Shown in pieces: positions 14,986 to 22,793 of a stretch of 50,399 nucleotides of DNA. Source of the DNA: Arthrobacter sp. Soil762 (lineage in GTDB: Bacteria > Actinomycetota > Actinomycetes > Actinomycetales > Micrococcaceae); the NCBI RefSeq assembly GCF_001428335.1, contig NZ_LMSG01000008.1, positions 1 to 50,399 on the forward strand, read 5' to 3'. A model generated the notes under the pieces. It did not search any database. It saw only the letters and a list, made by a program, of their open reading frames with translations, and was not told the origin of the DNA. A program made the translations under genes and the position numbers. Each line of letters starts with the position of its first letter. Position 1 is the first letter of the stretch.

Positions 14986-15966
14986 ATGGAACAGGCGCAG
15001 GAACCCAACATTGCAGCGGCCGACGACGGTCCGCTGGACTCGTATTCGGAGACCGTCATGCGCGTGGCTGAGACGGTCACCCCGCACGTTGCGGCCATTG
15101 AAATGACCGGCAACCGACGCAACGGCCGTTTCCACATGGGTGCCGGCTCGGCGGTGCTCTTCACGGAAGACGGCTACCTCCTCACCAATTCACACGTCGT
15201 AGCCGGCACACACCAAGGGCATGCCGCCTTTGCTGACGGCAGCAGGACCGATCTTGAACTGGTGGGGGCGGATCCTTTGTCCGACCTCGCCGTGGTCCAC
15301 GGCAGGGCACCGAAAGTGGCCCCGGCGCAGTTCGGCGATGCCGAGACGTTGCGCGTGGGCCAGCTGGTCATTGCGGTGGGAAATCCGCTGGGCTTGGCCG
15401 GATCAGTTACAGCGGGTGTGGTCAGCGGCCTGGGCCGTGCCATTCCGGTGTGGTCCAGTGGCAACCGGCGCGTGATCGAGGACGTCATCCAAACCGACGC
15501 AGCACTCAATGCCGGCAGTTCCGGCGGAGCACTGGCCGATACGCGCGGCCGCATCGTGGGAATTAACACCGCAGTGGCCGGAGCGGGGCTGGGCCTGGCC
15601 GTGCCCATCAACACCACCACGCGGCGCATCATCTCAGCGCTGCTGAAGGACGGCCGTGTCAGGCGGGCTTATCTCGGCGTGGTCAGCACACCTTTCCGGC
15701 TCAATGCCAGCGCGGTGATCAGGACGGGACAACGGGACGGGCTGCGCGTGGTGGAGGTTCTGGCCGGTTCGCCTGCAGACCGCGGGGGCCTGCGGGCGGG
15801 TGACGTCATCCTGACAGCCGGAAGCCGCCCCGTCAGCAACGCCGAGAGCCTGCAGAAGCTGCTGTTCGCCGATGCGATCGGCCAGCCGCTGCCGATTCGA
15901 GTGCTGAGGGACGGCCAGGAAGTGGACATTGTGGCAGTGCCCGAAGAGATGGCCGGGAGCGGGTAA
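14986..15966 (+). CDS. HtrA/DegP-like serine protease with PDZ domain
   Basis: This 326-residue S1C protease has the triad His in LTNSHVVAG, Asp in LSDLAVVHG and Ser in AGSSGGAL. A PDZ domain occupies about 230-320 (YLGVVSTPF ... AGSPADRGGLRAGDVILTAG). Unlike most HtrA proteins it has no signal peptide or membrane anchor, so it is probably cytoplasmic. A strong AGGAGGT lies 8-9 nt before the ATG. The gene stands alone, with a TAGGCT-like -10 upstream, and converges on a small basic gene. Confidence 0.88.
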   Translation: MEQAQEPNIAAADDGPLDSYSETVMRVAETVTPHVAAIEMTGNRRNGRFHMGAGSAVLFTEDGYLLTNSHVVAGTHQGHAAFADGSRTDLELVGADPLSDLAVVHGRAPKVAPAQFGDAETLRVGQLVIAVGNPLGLAGSVTAGVVSGLGRAIPVWSSGNRRVIEDVIQTDAALNAGSSGGALADTRGRIVGINTAVAGAGLGLAVPINTTTRRIISALLKDGRVRRAYLGVVSTPFRLNASAVIRTGQRDGLRVVEVLAGSPADRGGLRAGDVILTAGSRPVSNAESLQKLLFADAIGQPLPIRVLRDGQEVDIVAVPEEMAGSG

Positions 15967-15970
15967 ACCG

Positions 15971-16108
15971 CTACCGGCGCTTCTTCAGGTGCGCTACTGG
16001 GTCCTGCGGGCCTTCAACCGGGCTCTTGGCCTTCTTTTCCGCGCGTTTTTCCTTGATGGTTTTGACCGGCTTCTTGTGCAGCTGCTGGTGTGGTGACTTG
16101 TCCGGCAT
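15971..16108 (-). CDS. Small basic hypothetical protein (45 aa)
   Basis: This 45-residue protein is very rich in Lys/Arg (HKKPVKTIKEKRAEKKAKS, ending LKKRR) and is probably disordered and nucleic-acid binding. The ATG at 16108 is preceded on the minus strand by AAGGAGCACGCC, a good ribosome-binding site at 6 nt spacing. Host-like base composition and a convincing start make it a real small gene. No function is recognised. Confidence 0.65.
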   Translation of the reverse strand: MPDKSPHQQLHKKPVKTIKEKRAEKKAKSPVEGPQDPVAHLKKRR

Positions 16109-16189
16109 GGCGTGCTCCTTACAACGGGGGACGGGCTGCGTCCCACTTCGTAAAATACGCCTGTTCAGCCCCGAATGTAATGCCCCGGA

Positions 16190-16558
16190 TCAGTCCGGAA
16201 CTGCAACGTCCGCGATGCCCACGAAACGGGTCCCGACGCCGTCGAACTCGCTCCTGATGAGGCCCGGCCGCAGCGGCGGCACCTCATCCGGGGCATGGTG
16301 CTCGCACACCACATACGTGAATTCCGGCCACCATTTTTTGGGCCGGGCCGCTTCCTCGTAGCCGCAGACGGCACATTCCAGGTGCACCCAGACCGGACGC
16401 TTGCCGGTCCGGTTGGCCCGCGACTGGATCAACCATGCCGGTGGGTTGTCCAGGATTTCGCCCAGCTCCGCCTCGGTCAGTCGTTTCGGGATGCCATGGC
16501 GCTGGGCCATTTCCATCGGTACATCAAGGGCAATTGCCGCGTCGCGTCTGCTAATCAT
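16190..16558 (-). CDS. Hypothetical protein with zinc-finger-like cysteines
   Basis: This 122-residue protein opens ISRRDAAIALDVPMEMAQRHGIPKRLTEAE, resembling a helix-turn-helix lead-in. A C-terminal CAVCG and VCEHH group may bind zinc. No named family is recognised; it could be a small DNA- or RNA-associated protein. I used ATG 16558 because the 27 residues upstream look non-native (Arg/Trp rich), but the ribosome-binding site is weak and GTG starts are possible. It lies between the basic gene and the crcB pair on the same strand. Confidence 0.6.
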   Translation of the reverse strand: MISRRDAAIALDVPMEMAQRHGIPKRLTEAELGEILDNPPAWLIQSRANRTGKRPVWVHLECAVCGYEEAARPKKWWPEFTYVVCEHHAPDEVPPLRPGLIRSEFDGVGTRFVGIADVAVPD

Positions 16559-16601
16559 CAGAGTCAACGATACGGGACCGGGACAAACCTGTTTGAGTCC
16601 C

Positions 16602-16997
16602 TTACGACGCCAGTGCGATGCCCACAGCCGCCGCGGCAAATCCGGCGGCCAGGTTGGCGCCGATGTTCAGGGCGGCGGCACCGAACCGCGACTCGCTCAG
16701 GAGCCGCACCGTGGCGGTGGTCCAGGAGCTGAACGTGGTGAGCCCTCCCGCCAGGCCGGTGGCGACAGCGGTCTGCCACTCGGGGGCAAGGCCGAGCCGT
16801 CCGGTGATGCCGATGGACAGCCCGATGATCAGGCACCCCGTGACGTTGACTGTCAGCGTGGCCCACGGCCAGTGCCGCGGCCTGCCGCTCGGGCTGACGG
16901 CCGTGCGGTGCCCCTCGCGGTGGGCGAACCAGCTGTCGACGGCGAAGCGCAGCAGGGCGCCCGCCATGCCGAACACTCCCACCAGGACAGCGCCCAT
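16602..16997 (-). CDS. crcB: Fluoride ion channel CrcB (second copy)
   Basis: This 131-residue protein has four membrane helices. Typical Fluc motifs are present: LTVNVTGCLIIGL (TM2, the N/G motif) and GLAGGLTTFSSW (the TTFS filter region). CrcB/Fluc proteins form dual-topology homodimers or, when genes come in pairs as here, heterodimers that let cytoplasmic fluoride escape. The ATG at 16997 overlaps the stop of the first crcB, so the pair is co-translated and probably heterodimeric. Confidence 0.9.
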   Translation of the reverse strand: MGAVLVGVFGMAGALLRFAVDSWFAHREGHRTAVSPSGRPRHWPWATLTVNVTGCLIIGLSIGITGRLGLAPEWQTAVATGLAGGLTTFSSWTTATVRLLSESRFGAAALNIGANLAAGFAAAAVGIALAS

Positions 16998-17431
16998 CAC
17001 GGCGCTGTCCCCGCCCGGTCGCCCTGCAGCCGGTCGGTGAGCAGCCGTCCGGTCCGCCAGCCTCCGGCCGCGGCGCCCAGGCCCAGCAGCAGGGACAGAC
17101 CCAGGTACGCAATCCACACGGGATGCCCGCCGGCCCTGGCCAGCTGGTCAATCGAGAAAACCACCGCCGAGAACGTGGTGAACGAGCCCAGAAGTCCTGG
17201 CCCGAGGCCGGCGCGGAGCCAGAACGCCGTCCGCGGCCGGGCCATCCAGACCGTGGTCAGGGTGGCCAGCACAAAACTTCCGGCGACGTTGATGCCCAGG
17301 GTGGTCCAAGGCATGGTCCCCGCGGATTCAGGAAACGCCAGGCCCAGTCCGTAGCGCAGTTCCGTACCCGCCAGACCGCCCACCGCCACGGCCAGCCAGG
17401 CCCGCCAATGCGGGGCGCGGGTGTTCGTCAT
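16997..17431 (-). CDS. crcB: Fluoride ion channel CrcB (first copy)
   Basis: This 144-residue four-helix protein has the Fluc motifs LGINVAGSFVLATL and GLLGSFTTFSAVVF. It pairs with the overlapping second crcB. Its ATG (17429-17431) directly abuts the stop of the DtxR/MntR-type regulator gene, so all three are one operon. No fluoride riboswitch fits upstream, since only 31 bp separate the regulator from the next gene. Confidence 0.9.
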   Translation of the reverse strand: MTNTRAPHWRAWLAVAVGGLAGTELRYGLGLAFPESAGTMPWTTLGINVAGSFVLATLTTVWMARPRTAFWLRAGLGPGLLGSFTTFSAVVFSIDQLARAGGHPVWIAYLGLSLLLGLGAAAGGWRTGRLLTDRLQGDRAGTAP

Positions 17432-18145
17432 TCAGCTGTCGCTGAGGGTGCAGCCGGTGTGGGGGAAGTCGCTGTGGACCCAGAGGGCAGCAGTGACTTC
17501 ATCCGCGAGATCGTAGTCCCGCTTCCTGCCGGCGTTGCTGATCCGCACCACCAGCGCGCCGCCGAACGGCTTGCGGCCCACGACCTCCACCTCGGCGTCA
17601 AGATCGATTTCCTCGGCCGAAAGATACCGCAGCAGATCCGGGTTCTCGTCGCTGATGCGCGTGATCCGGCCGGTGTGCCCGGGATCGAGTTCGCCGAGCA
17701 GATGGGCTTCTGGCAGCAGCACCGTGCCGTCCGCAGCGGGGATCGGGTCGCCGTGCGGGTCGCGTTGCGGGTTGCCCAGTTTCGCCGCCATGCGCTCGAT
17801 AAACGTGTCCGACACCGCATGCTCCAGCAATTCGGCTTCGTCGTGGACTTCGTCCCAGCTGTAGCCGAGCTCCTGCACGAGGTAAGTCTCAATAAGCCGG
17901 TGCCGGCGCACCATGGACAGAGCAAGCCGGACTCCGGAGTCCGTGAGGGTGATAGCGCTGTACGGCTTATGGTCCACCAGGCCCTGGTCCTTGAGCTTGC
18001 GGACCATTTCCGAGACCGAGGAATTGGCCACCCCCAGGCGCTGCGCGAGCTGGGAGGACGTAATTGGTTTGTCCTGCCACTCCGTGAAGCCGTAGATGAC
18101 CTTGACGTAGTCCTCGATCGAGGAGGAGGGCGCGCTGGTCTTCAC
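17432..18145 (-). CDS. mntR: DtxR/MntR-family metal-dependent repressor (manganese-type ligands)
   Basis: This 237-residue protein has an N-terminal winged helix (TSSQLAQRLGVANSSVSEMVRKL), a dimerisation/metal domain (MVRRHRLIETYLVQ, WDEVHDEAELLEHAVS) and a C-terminal FeoA/SH3-like domain (about 150-225). In iron sensors such as IdeR/DtxR the primary site uses Met10 and Cys102; here the matching positions are Asp (SIEDYVKVIY) and Glu (DEAELLEH), as in Mn-sensing MntR. The MntR Glu11 position is Lys here. It is co-transcribed with two crcB genes, an unusual pairing. Confidence 0.85.
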   Translation of the reverse strand: MKTSAPSSSIEDYVKVIYGFTEWQDKPITSSQLAQRLGVANSSVSEMVRKLKDQGLVDHKPYSAITLTDSGVRLALSMVRRHRLIETYLVQELGYSWDEVHDEAELLEHAVSDTFIERMAAKLGNPQRDPHGDPIPAADGTVLLPEAHLLGELDPGHTGRITRISDENPDLLRYLSAEEIDLDAEVEVVGRKPFGGALVVRISNAGRKRDYDLADEVTAALWVHSDFPHTGCTLSDS

Positions 18146-18176
18146 GCCTCCAAGCCTACCCGGTGGTCCGCGCCCG

Positions 18177-18935
18177 TCACGCCTTCGTGGCCCGCCACGT
18201 CAGTGTCAGGTACGGCAGGCTGATGTCCTCTTCCACGGCGTGCCCCAAGTGCTCGTGAAGGTACCAGTCCAGGTTGGCCAGGACTTTGCTGCGCGTGGCT
18301 TCGCTGGCCCGCAGGTAATAGCTGCGGGACTTCGTCAGCTCCATGATGTCCGCCGTGCTGAGGCTGTCCTCCCACCGCGTCACATGGCTCTCGAGGCCTT
18401 CAAACTCCGGCCCCACCACCGGGCGGAACCCGGGCTTGTAGACGTCGCCCGCGTGCATGATGCGGGACAACCGGTGGACCCACGGCACGGATGTGTCCAG
18501 CTGGTTCCAGATCAGCCCCAGCGTTCCGCCGGGACGCAGGATCCGCGCCAGTTCGGTGCTCGCCGGCAGCGGATCGCACCAATGCCAGGCCTGCGCAACG
18601 CTCACGACGTCGAATGAGGAGTCCGCGAGGCCGGTAGCCTCTGCCGTCCCTTGGGTCGCTAAGGCCGCAGGGTAGTGGGCCTGCAGCTGGTCAAGCATGT
18701 CCGGCGACGGGTCCACGGCGGAAACCGCCAAGCCTCGTTCCAGGAGAAGGGCGGTGAATTTGCCGGTCCCGGCGCCCACGTCCACAGCGTCACTGGCCCC
18801 GGCAGGGATCAGCCAGTCCGCTGATTCGGCCGGGTAACCAGGGCGTACACGCTGGTAATGTTCGCCGCCGTCCTGGAAACTCTGTCCGAGTTCCAGGCGG
18901 CGTCCGTGCTCAAGCCTGGGGCCATCCCGTGCCAC
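18177..18935 (-). CDS. Class I SAM-dependent methyltransferase
   Basis: This 252-residue Rossmann-fold methyltransferase has motif I DVGAGTGKFT (about 52-61), an acidic ribose-binding residue in VSAVDPSPDML, and motif IV near SFDVVSVAQAWHWCD. The fold is of the UbiE/Methyltransf_11 type, and the AWHW motif is common in actinobacterial members of unknown substrate. It ends 31 bp before the mntR-like gene on the same strand, and its start is 106 bp from the class V aminotransferase stop, so read-through from the riboswitch-controlled transcript is possible. Confidence 0.85.
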   Translation of the reverse strand: MARDGPRLEHGRRLELGQSFQDGGEHYQRVRPGYPAESADWLIPAGASDAVDVGAGTGKFTALLLERGLAVSAVDPSPDMLDQLQAHYPAALATQGTAEATGLADSSFDVVSVAQAWHWCDPLPASTELARILRPGGTLGLIWNQLDTSVPWVHRLSRIMHAGDVYKPGFRPVVGPEFEGLESHVTRWEDSLSTADIMELTKSRSYYLRASEATRSKVLANLDWYLHEHLGHAVEEDISLPYLTLTWRATKA

Positions 18936-19041
18936 GTGCGGTCTCCTTCAACTGTGCCCATCGGTATCCTTCGAATTTACCGCATGGGCCGGCGCCCGGT
19001 GGGCAGCCGTCAGGTCAGGAGCCAGGGGACGAAAGCGTCAG

Positions 19042-20481
19042 TCAGTCGTCAAGGCACGGAGCCGCACCGGCAGTGCCCGGGGTATTGGGAGCCCAGTGCG
19101 GGTAGATGCGGGTGTCGTTGGCCGGGACCCAACGGCCCGCGTCCACCACGTAGTCCCAGCCGAGCCCCGTGCGGCGGAGTTGCTCCAGGCCGGCAAGGAG
19201 CCGCTGGGCATCCTCCAGGCGGGAGCCCACGCCGAAGCTGGCCCGCAATGAACCGGAGGGAAGGCCGAGACGTTTAAGCAGCGGGTGCGCGCAGAACCGG
19301 CCGTCCCGGAGGCCGACGCCGTGCTCGGCCGACAGATAGGCGGCCACGAGACCGGCGTCGTACCCTGCCACGGAGAAGTTCACTACGCCGATGGTGCCCG
19401 TCTCGGCGTCCGTATCCGAGAAGATCTGGTGCACAGTGACGCCGTCGATCTTCCCGAGCCCGTCCACCAGGAATGACCTGATGGCCGCTTCGTGGGCGTG
19501 CCAGCGGTCGTGGTCCAGGGACGCGATGACCTGGGTGGCGCGCGCCAGGGTAGCCGCGCCGAGGACGTTGGGGGAGCCGCCCTCGTGCCGGGCCGGACCG
19601 GTGGCCCAGCTGACGCCGTCGAGCCTGGCCTCGCGGACGGCGCCGCCGCCGGCCAGGTGGGGAGTTCCGGCGTCGAGCCAGTCGGTCCGGCCCACCAGGA
19701 CCCCGGAGCCGAAGGGCGCGTAGAGCTTGTGGCCGGAGAAGGCGAGGTAGTCGACGTCGTCGGTGCTGATATTGATGCGCCGGTGCGGCGCCAACTGCGC
19801 GGCGTCCACCACGATCCGCGCCCCGTACTCATGGGCGAGTGCGGCCAAGGCCTTGACTGGGAGGATCTCGCCCGTGACGTTGGAGGCGCCCGTAACCGCG
19901 AGGAGGCTCACGTTGCCCTGCTCAAGTTCGGCGCGGAGGACCTCAAGGGTCCCCACGATGGTGTCCGCGGCGACGACGCTGCGGTGCGGGACGCCCTGCC
20001 ACGGCAGGAGGTTGGCGTGGTGCTCGATGTCCAGGTAGAGGACATCGCCGTTGGGCCGTCCGTCCGTCGCCGGCAGGCAGCCCGCCAGCAGGTTCAGCGA
20101 GTCGGTGGTGTTCCGGGTGAAGATGACGGAGTCGTCCGGGCGTCCGCCCACAAAGTCGCGCACGATGTTCCGGGCGTTCTCATAGACGGAGGTGCTGATC
20201 TGCGAGGCAAAGCCGGCGCCGCGGTGGACGCTGGCGTAGAAGGGCAGGATCTCGTTGAGGTAGGCGGACACCACGGAGAGGGCAGGAGCGGATGCGCCGT
20301 AGTCCAGGTTTGCGTAGCGGACATGGCCGCCCTGGATCAGCGGTGCCTGGATTTCCGCGCCGGTGACGGCCGAAAGGGGGCGCCCGGCGTTGGCGGCGGC
20401 CTCGGTGAACAGCACAGCGGCGGTGGCGGGGGCGGCGTTGTTGGGAGAAACACTGTTGGGGGAGACGGTGGCAGTTGTCAC
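19042..20481 (-). CDS. Class V PLP enzyme, cysteine desulfurase-like, under SAM-riboswitch control
   Basis: This 479-residue fold-type I enzyme is related to SufS/CsdA. The PLP lysine is in FSGHKLYAP and the cofactor-binding DAAQLAPHRR precedes it; a Cys in the RDGRFCAHPL loop could be the sulfur acceptor. An N-terminal extension of about 50 residues is Ala/Asn rich. The GTG start at 20481 has GAGG a few nt upstream. A SAM-IV-like riboswitch and terminator precede it, so it should be switched off when SAM is plentiful; that points to sulfur amino acid metabolism rather than housekeeping Fe-S assembly. There are no suf genes nearby. Confidence 0.85.
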   Translation of the reverse strand: MTTATVSPNSVSPNNAAPATAAVLFTEAAANAGRPLSAVTGAEIQAPLIQGGHVRYANLDYGASAPALSVVSAYLNEILPFYASVHRGAGFASQISTSVYENARNIVRDFVGGRPDDSVIFTRNTTDSLNLLAGCLPATDGRPNGDVLYLDIEHHANLLPWQGVPHRSVVAADTIVGTLEVLRAELEQGNVSLLAVTGASNVTGEILPVKALAALAHEYGARIVVDAAQLAPHRRINISTDDVDYLAFSGHKLYAPFGSGVLVGRTDWLDAGTPHLAGGGAVREARLDGVSWATGPARHEGGSPNVLGAATLARATQVIASLDHDRWHAHEAAIRSFLVDGLGKIDGVTVHQIFSDTDAETGTIGVVNFSVAGYDAGLVAAYLSAEHGVGLRDGRFCAHPLLKRLGLPSGSLRASFGVGSRLEDAQRLLAGLEQLRRTGLGWDYVVDAGRWVPANDTRIYPHWAPNTPGTAGAAPCLDD

Positions 20482-20495
20482 GGAGACCTCACTCT

Positions 20496-20521
20496 AAAAG
20501 GACTCCCGGTAACGGGAATCC
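20496..20521 (-). terminator. Attenuator terminator of the SAM riboswitch
   Basis: On the minus strand GGATTCCCG-TTAC-CGGGAGTCC is followed by TTTT. It lies between the riboswitch aptamer and the start codon at 20481, as expected for a transcriptional OFF switch. Confidence 0.75.
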
Positions 20522-20550
20522 GCGCTTGCCGTGTCCGTTCCGGACCGGCC

Positions 20551-20630
20551 TGGTCGTCACCCGGGGCACCCCACCGCGAATGGAGGGTTGCCGGCCAGCA
20601 AACCGGGGTTTAGCGCTGGCACTCGTGACC
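20551..20630 (-). promoter_or_regulatory. SAM-IV-like riboswitch aptamer
   Basis: On the minus strand, blocks match what I recall of the actinobacterial SAM-IV consensus: GGTCACGAGTGCCAGCG, then AACCCCGGTTTGCTGG, CCGGCAACCCTCCA, GGTGGGGTGCCCCGGGTGA and a closing GACC. Outer GGTC/GACC form P1. It lies 70 nt upstream of a class V PLP enzyme gene with an intrinsic terminator in between. SAM binding should favour termination. Confidence 0.85.
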
Positions 20631-20731
20631 TGTTAAGAGCGTAGAACATGCGCCGGGGCGAGAAGGAAGCCCGGCCCAATGTTAAGGGCTTTGTTACGTG
20701 CGTTTGAGGAAAGGAACATTTGTCGAAGATA

Positions 20732-20769
20732 CGACGGCGGACGCCCCCATCAGGAGACGTCCGCCGTCG
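20732..20769 (-). terminator. Terminator of the doxX-aroA-rsgA-hisN cluster
   Basis: CGACGGCGGACG (20732-20743) and CGTCCGCCGTCG (20758-20769) form a perfect 12-bp stem 18 nt after the hisN stop. There is no strong T-tract. It also lies upstream of the riboswitch transcript. Confidence 0.7.
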
Positions 20770-20786
20770 ATAATTCGAAAAATGAC

Positions 20787-21599
20787 CTAAAGGAGGTCGT
20801 CCAGATCCGGGTTCAGCCGTTTGAGGACCTCTGAGTGCAGGATGGAGTTCGTGGCCAGGGCGTTGCCGCCGAATGGCCCGTCCTCGCCCTCCAGGGAGGT
20901 GAAGCGGCCGCCGGCTTCCACGACGATGGGCACCAGGGCAGCCATGTCGTACAGGTTCAGTTCCGGCTCGCAGGCGATGTCCACGGACCCTTCGGCCACC
21001 ATGCAGTAGGACCAGAAATCACCGTAGGCGCGCGTGCGCCACACGTCCTCGGTCAGGCCCAGGAATTCATCCAGGTTGCCGCGTTCCTTCCAGCCGCCCA
21101 GGCTGGAATAGGACAGGGAGGCATCCGAAAGTTTGGAGACGTCCGAGACCCGGAGCCGCGTTGCGGCGGCGAGGGACTTGCCCATGTACGCGCCGGAACC
21201 CTTGGCGGCCCACCAGCGCTTGCCCAGTGCGGGCGCGCTGACCACTCCCACCACGGGTTCGCCTTCGTCCACGAGGGCGATCAGGGTGGCCCAGACCGGG
21301 ACGCCGCGGATAAAGTTCTTGGTGCCGTCGATGGGATCAATGATCCAGCGGCGGGAGCCGTGGCCGGAGCTGCCGAATTCCTCGCCCAGCACGGCGTCGC
21401 GCGGACGCGAGCGGGAGAGCTGGCCGCGGATGGCTTCCTCCGCGGCCTTGTCCGCGTCCGTGACCGGTGTCAGATCCGGCTTGGTCTCGATGCGGAGGTC
21501 CAATGCCTTGAATCGGCTCATGGTCTGGTCATCCACGGAATCGGCCAGCACATGGGCAAGGCGCAGGTCATCGTTGTAGCTCGAAGCGGGTTGGATCAT
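20787..21599 (-). CDS. hisN: Histidinol-phosphatase, inositol-monophosphatase family
   Basis: This 270-residue Mg-dependent phosphatase matches the actinobacterial HisN type, which dephosphorylates histidinol phosphate in histidine synthesis. Metal ligands are in [17 protein letters not shown] (DxxDGT) and near NLYDMAAL, the position of the third Asp. The aroA-rsgA-hisN order is common in actinobacteria. The start is 55 bp after rsgA. Substrate cannot be separated from generic inositol phosphatases by sequence alone, so the gene name rests on context. Confidence 0.85.
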   Translation of the reverse strand: MIQPASSYNDDLRLAHVLADSVDDQTMSRFKALDLRIETKPDLTPVTDADKAAEEAIRGQLSRSRPRDAVLGEEFGSSGHGSRRWIIDPIDGTKNFIRGVPVWATLIALVDEGEPVVGVVSAPALGKRWWAAKGSGAYMGKSLAAATRLRVSDVSKLSDASLSYSSLGGWKERGNLDEFLGLTEDVWRTRAYGDFWSYCMVAEGSVDIACEPELNLYDMAALVPIVVEAGGRFTSLEGEDGPFGGNALATNSILHSEVLKRLNPDLDDLL

Positions 21600-21653
21600 G
21601 GTTACAAACTACCGTCTCAGGGCCGTAGGGTTGGGGACGTCGGCCTTAGACCG

Positions 21654-22793
21654 CTAGCCTATGCTGCCCAGTTCCTTGGTTTCCTGGCCCACCAGGCGGG
21701 GATCAGTGCCCAGCAGCCGCCGCAGTGACGCGAGCCGGGCCGGGCCGGTGGGGCCCGCTTGACCGGCAACCACCCAGGCATCCACTCCGCAGTTGACGGC
21801 CGCGGTGTTGTGCTTGCAGCCTCGCTCGCAGGCATCCGTGCCGGGCTCCAGGTCTGGGAAGGACCGCAGGATCCGGTCCGGGTCCACGTGGGCCAGCCCG
21901 AAGGAGCGGATGCCAGGGGTGTCGATGATCCAGCTGCCGGCGGGAGCTCCGGTCAGCTTCAGGGCAAGGGCCGACGACGACGTGTGGCGGCCGCGGCCCG
22001 TCACCGCGTTCACGCCGCCGGTAGCCCGTTCGGCCCCGGTGAGCGCATTGACCATGGTGGACTTGCCCACGCCGGAATGACCCAGCATCACCGAGACCTT
22101 GCCCTCGAGGTACGCGCGGAGCTGCGACACTGCGTTACTGTCCAGGCGGGCCGAGAGGCCGTCATCGGAGCGGGCATCGATGCCTGAGGCTTCGGAGTCC
22201 GACGTGCGGCTGATGATCACCGGGAAGTCCAGGTGTTCATAGTTGGACAGCAGTTCCGCGGGATCCTTGACATCCGCCTTGGTGACGAGCAGCAACGGCT
22301 CGATGCCGGCGTCGTAAGCGGCCACCAGGGCGCGGTCAATGAACCCGGTGCGCGGCTCCGGGTTTGCGGCGGCAACTACCACCACCAGCTGATCGGCGTT
22401 GGCCACCACCGCACGCTCGATCGGATCAGTGTCATCGGCGCTGCGGCGCAGCAGGGTCCTGCGGTCCTGGATCCGGACCAGCCGTGCCAGGGTGTCGGGC
22501 TCCCCGGAGACATCGCCTACAAGGGAGACGAAATCGCCGGCCACCACGGGGGAGCGGCGCAGTTCGCGGGCCCTCGCTGCGATGATGATCCGTTCGTCGC
22601 CCGAGTCCTCACCGACGACGGCGGTGTACCGGCCGCGGTCCACGGTGATGATGCGGCCCGTGACGGCGTCGTCGTGGCTGGGGCGGTCCTTGGTGCGCGG
22701 CCGGGAGCCTTTTTTGCTGGGCCGGATCCGGACATCGGACTCGTCCCAGGAATCAGTGCTGCGTGCCACCAGCGGGACCTTCCGTGGCGTCAT
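21654..22793 (-). CDS. rsgA: Ribosome small-subunit-dependent GTPase A
   Basis: This 379-residue circularly permuted GTPase acts in late 30S subunit maturation. An OB-fold is followed by G4 (LLVTKADV), G1 (GHSGVGKST), G3 (DTPGIRSFG), then the zinc domain (CERGCKHNTAAVNCGV). The order G4-G1-G3 is the family hallmark. Its start overlaps aroA by 41 bp. Length and all motifs are normal. Confidence 0.94.
   Translation of the reverse strand: MTPRKVPLVARSTDSWDESDVRIRPSKKGSRPRTKDRPSHDDAVTGRIITVDRGRYTAVVGEDSGDERIIIAARARELRRSPVVAGDFVSLVGDVSGEPDTLARLVRIQDRRTLLRRSADDTDPIERAVVANADQLVVVVAAANPEPRTGFIDRALVAAYDAGIEPLLLVTKADVKDPAELLSNYEHLDFPVIISRTSDSEASGIDARSDDGLSARLDSNAVSQLRAYLEGKVSVMLGHSGVGKSTMVNALTGAERATGGVNAVTGRGRHTSSSALALKLTGAPAGSWIIDTPGIRSFGLAHVDPDRILRSFPDLEPGTDACERGCKHNTAAVNCGVDAWVVAGQAGPTGPARLASLRRLLGTDPRLVGQETKELGSIG

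Noticed and set aside
18146..18176. Fluoride riboswitch for the crcB pair
   Set aside because: Only 31 bp separate the regulator start from the next gene and no crcB-motif aptamer is seen.
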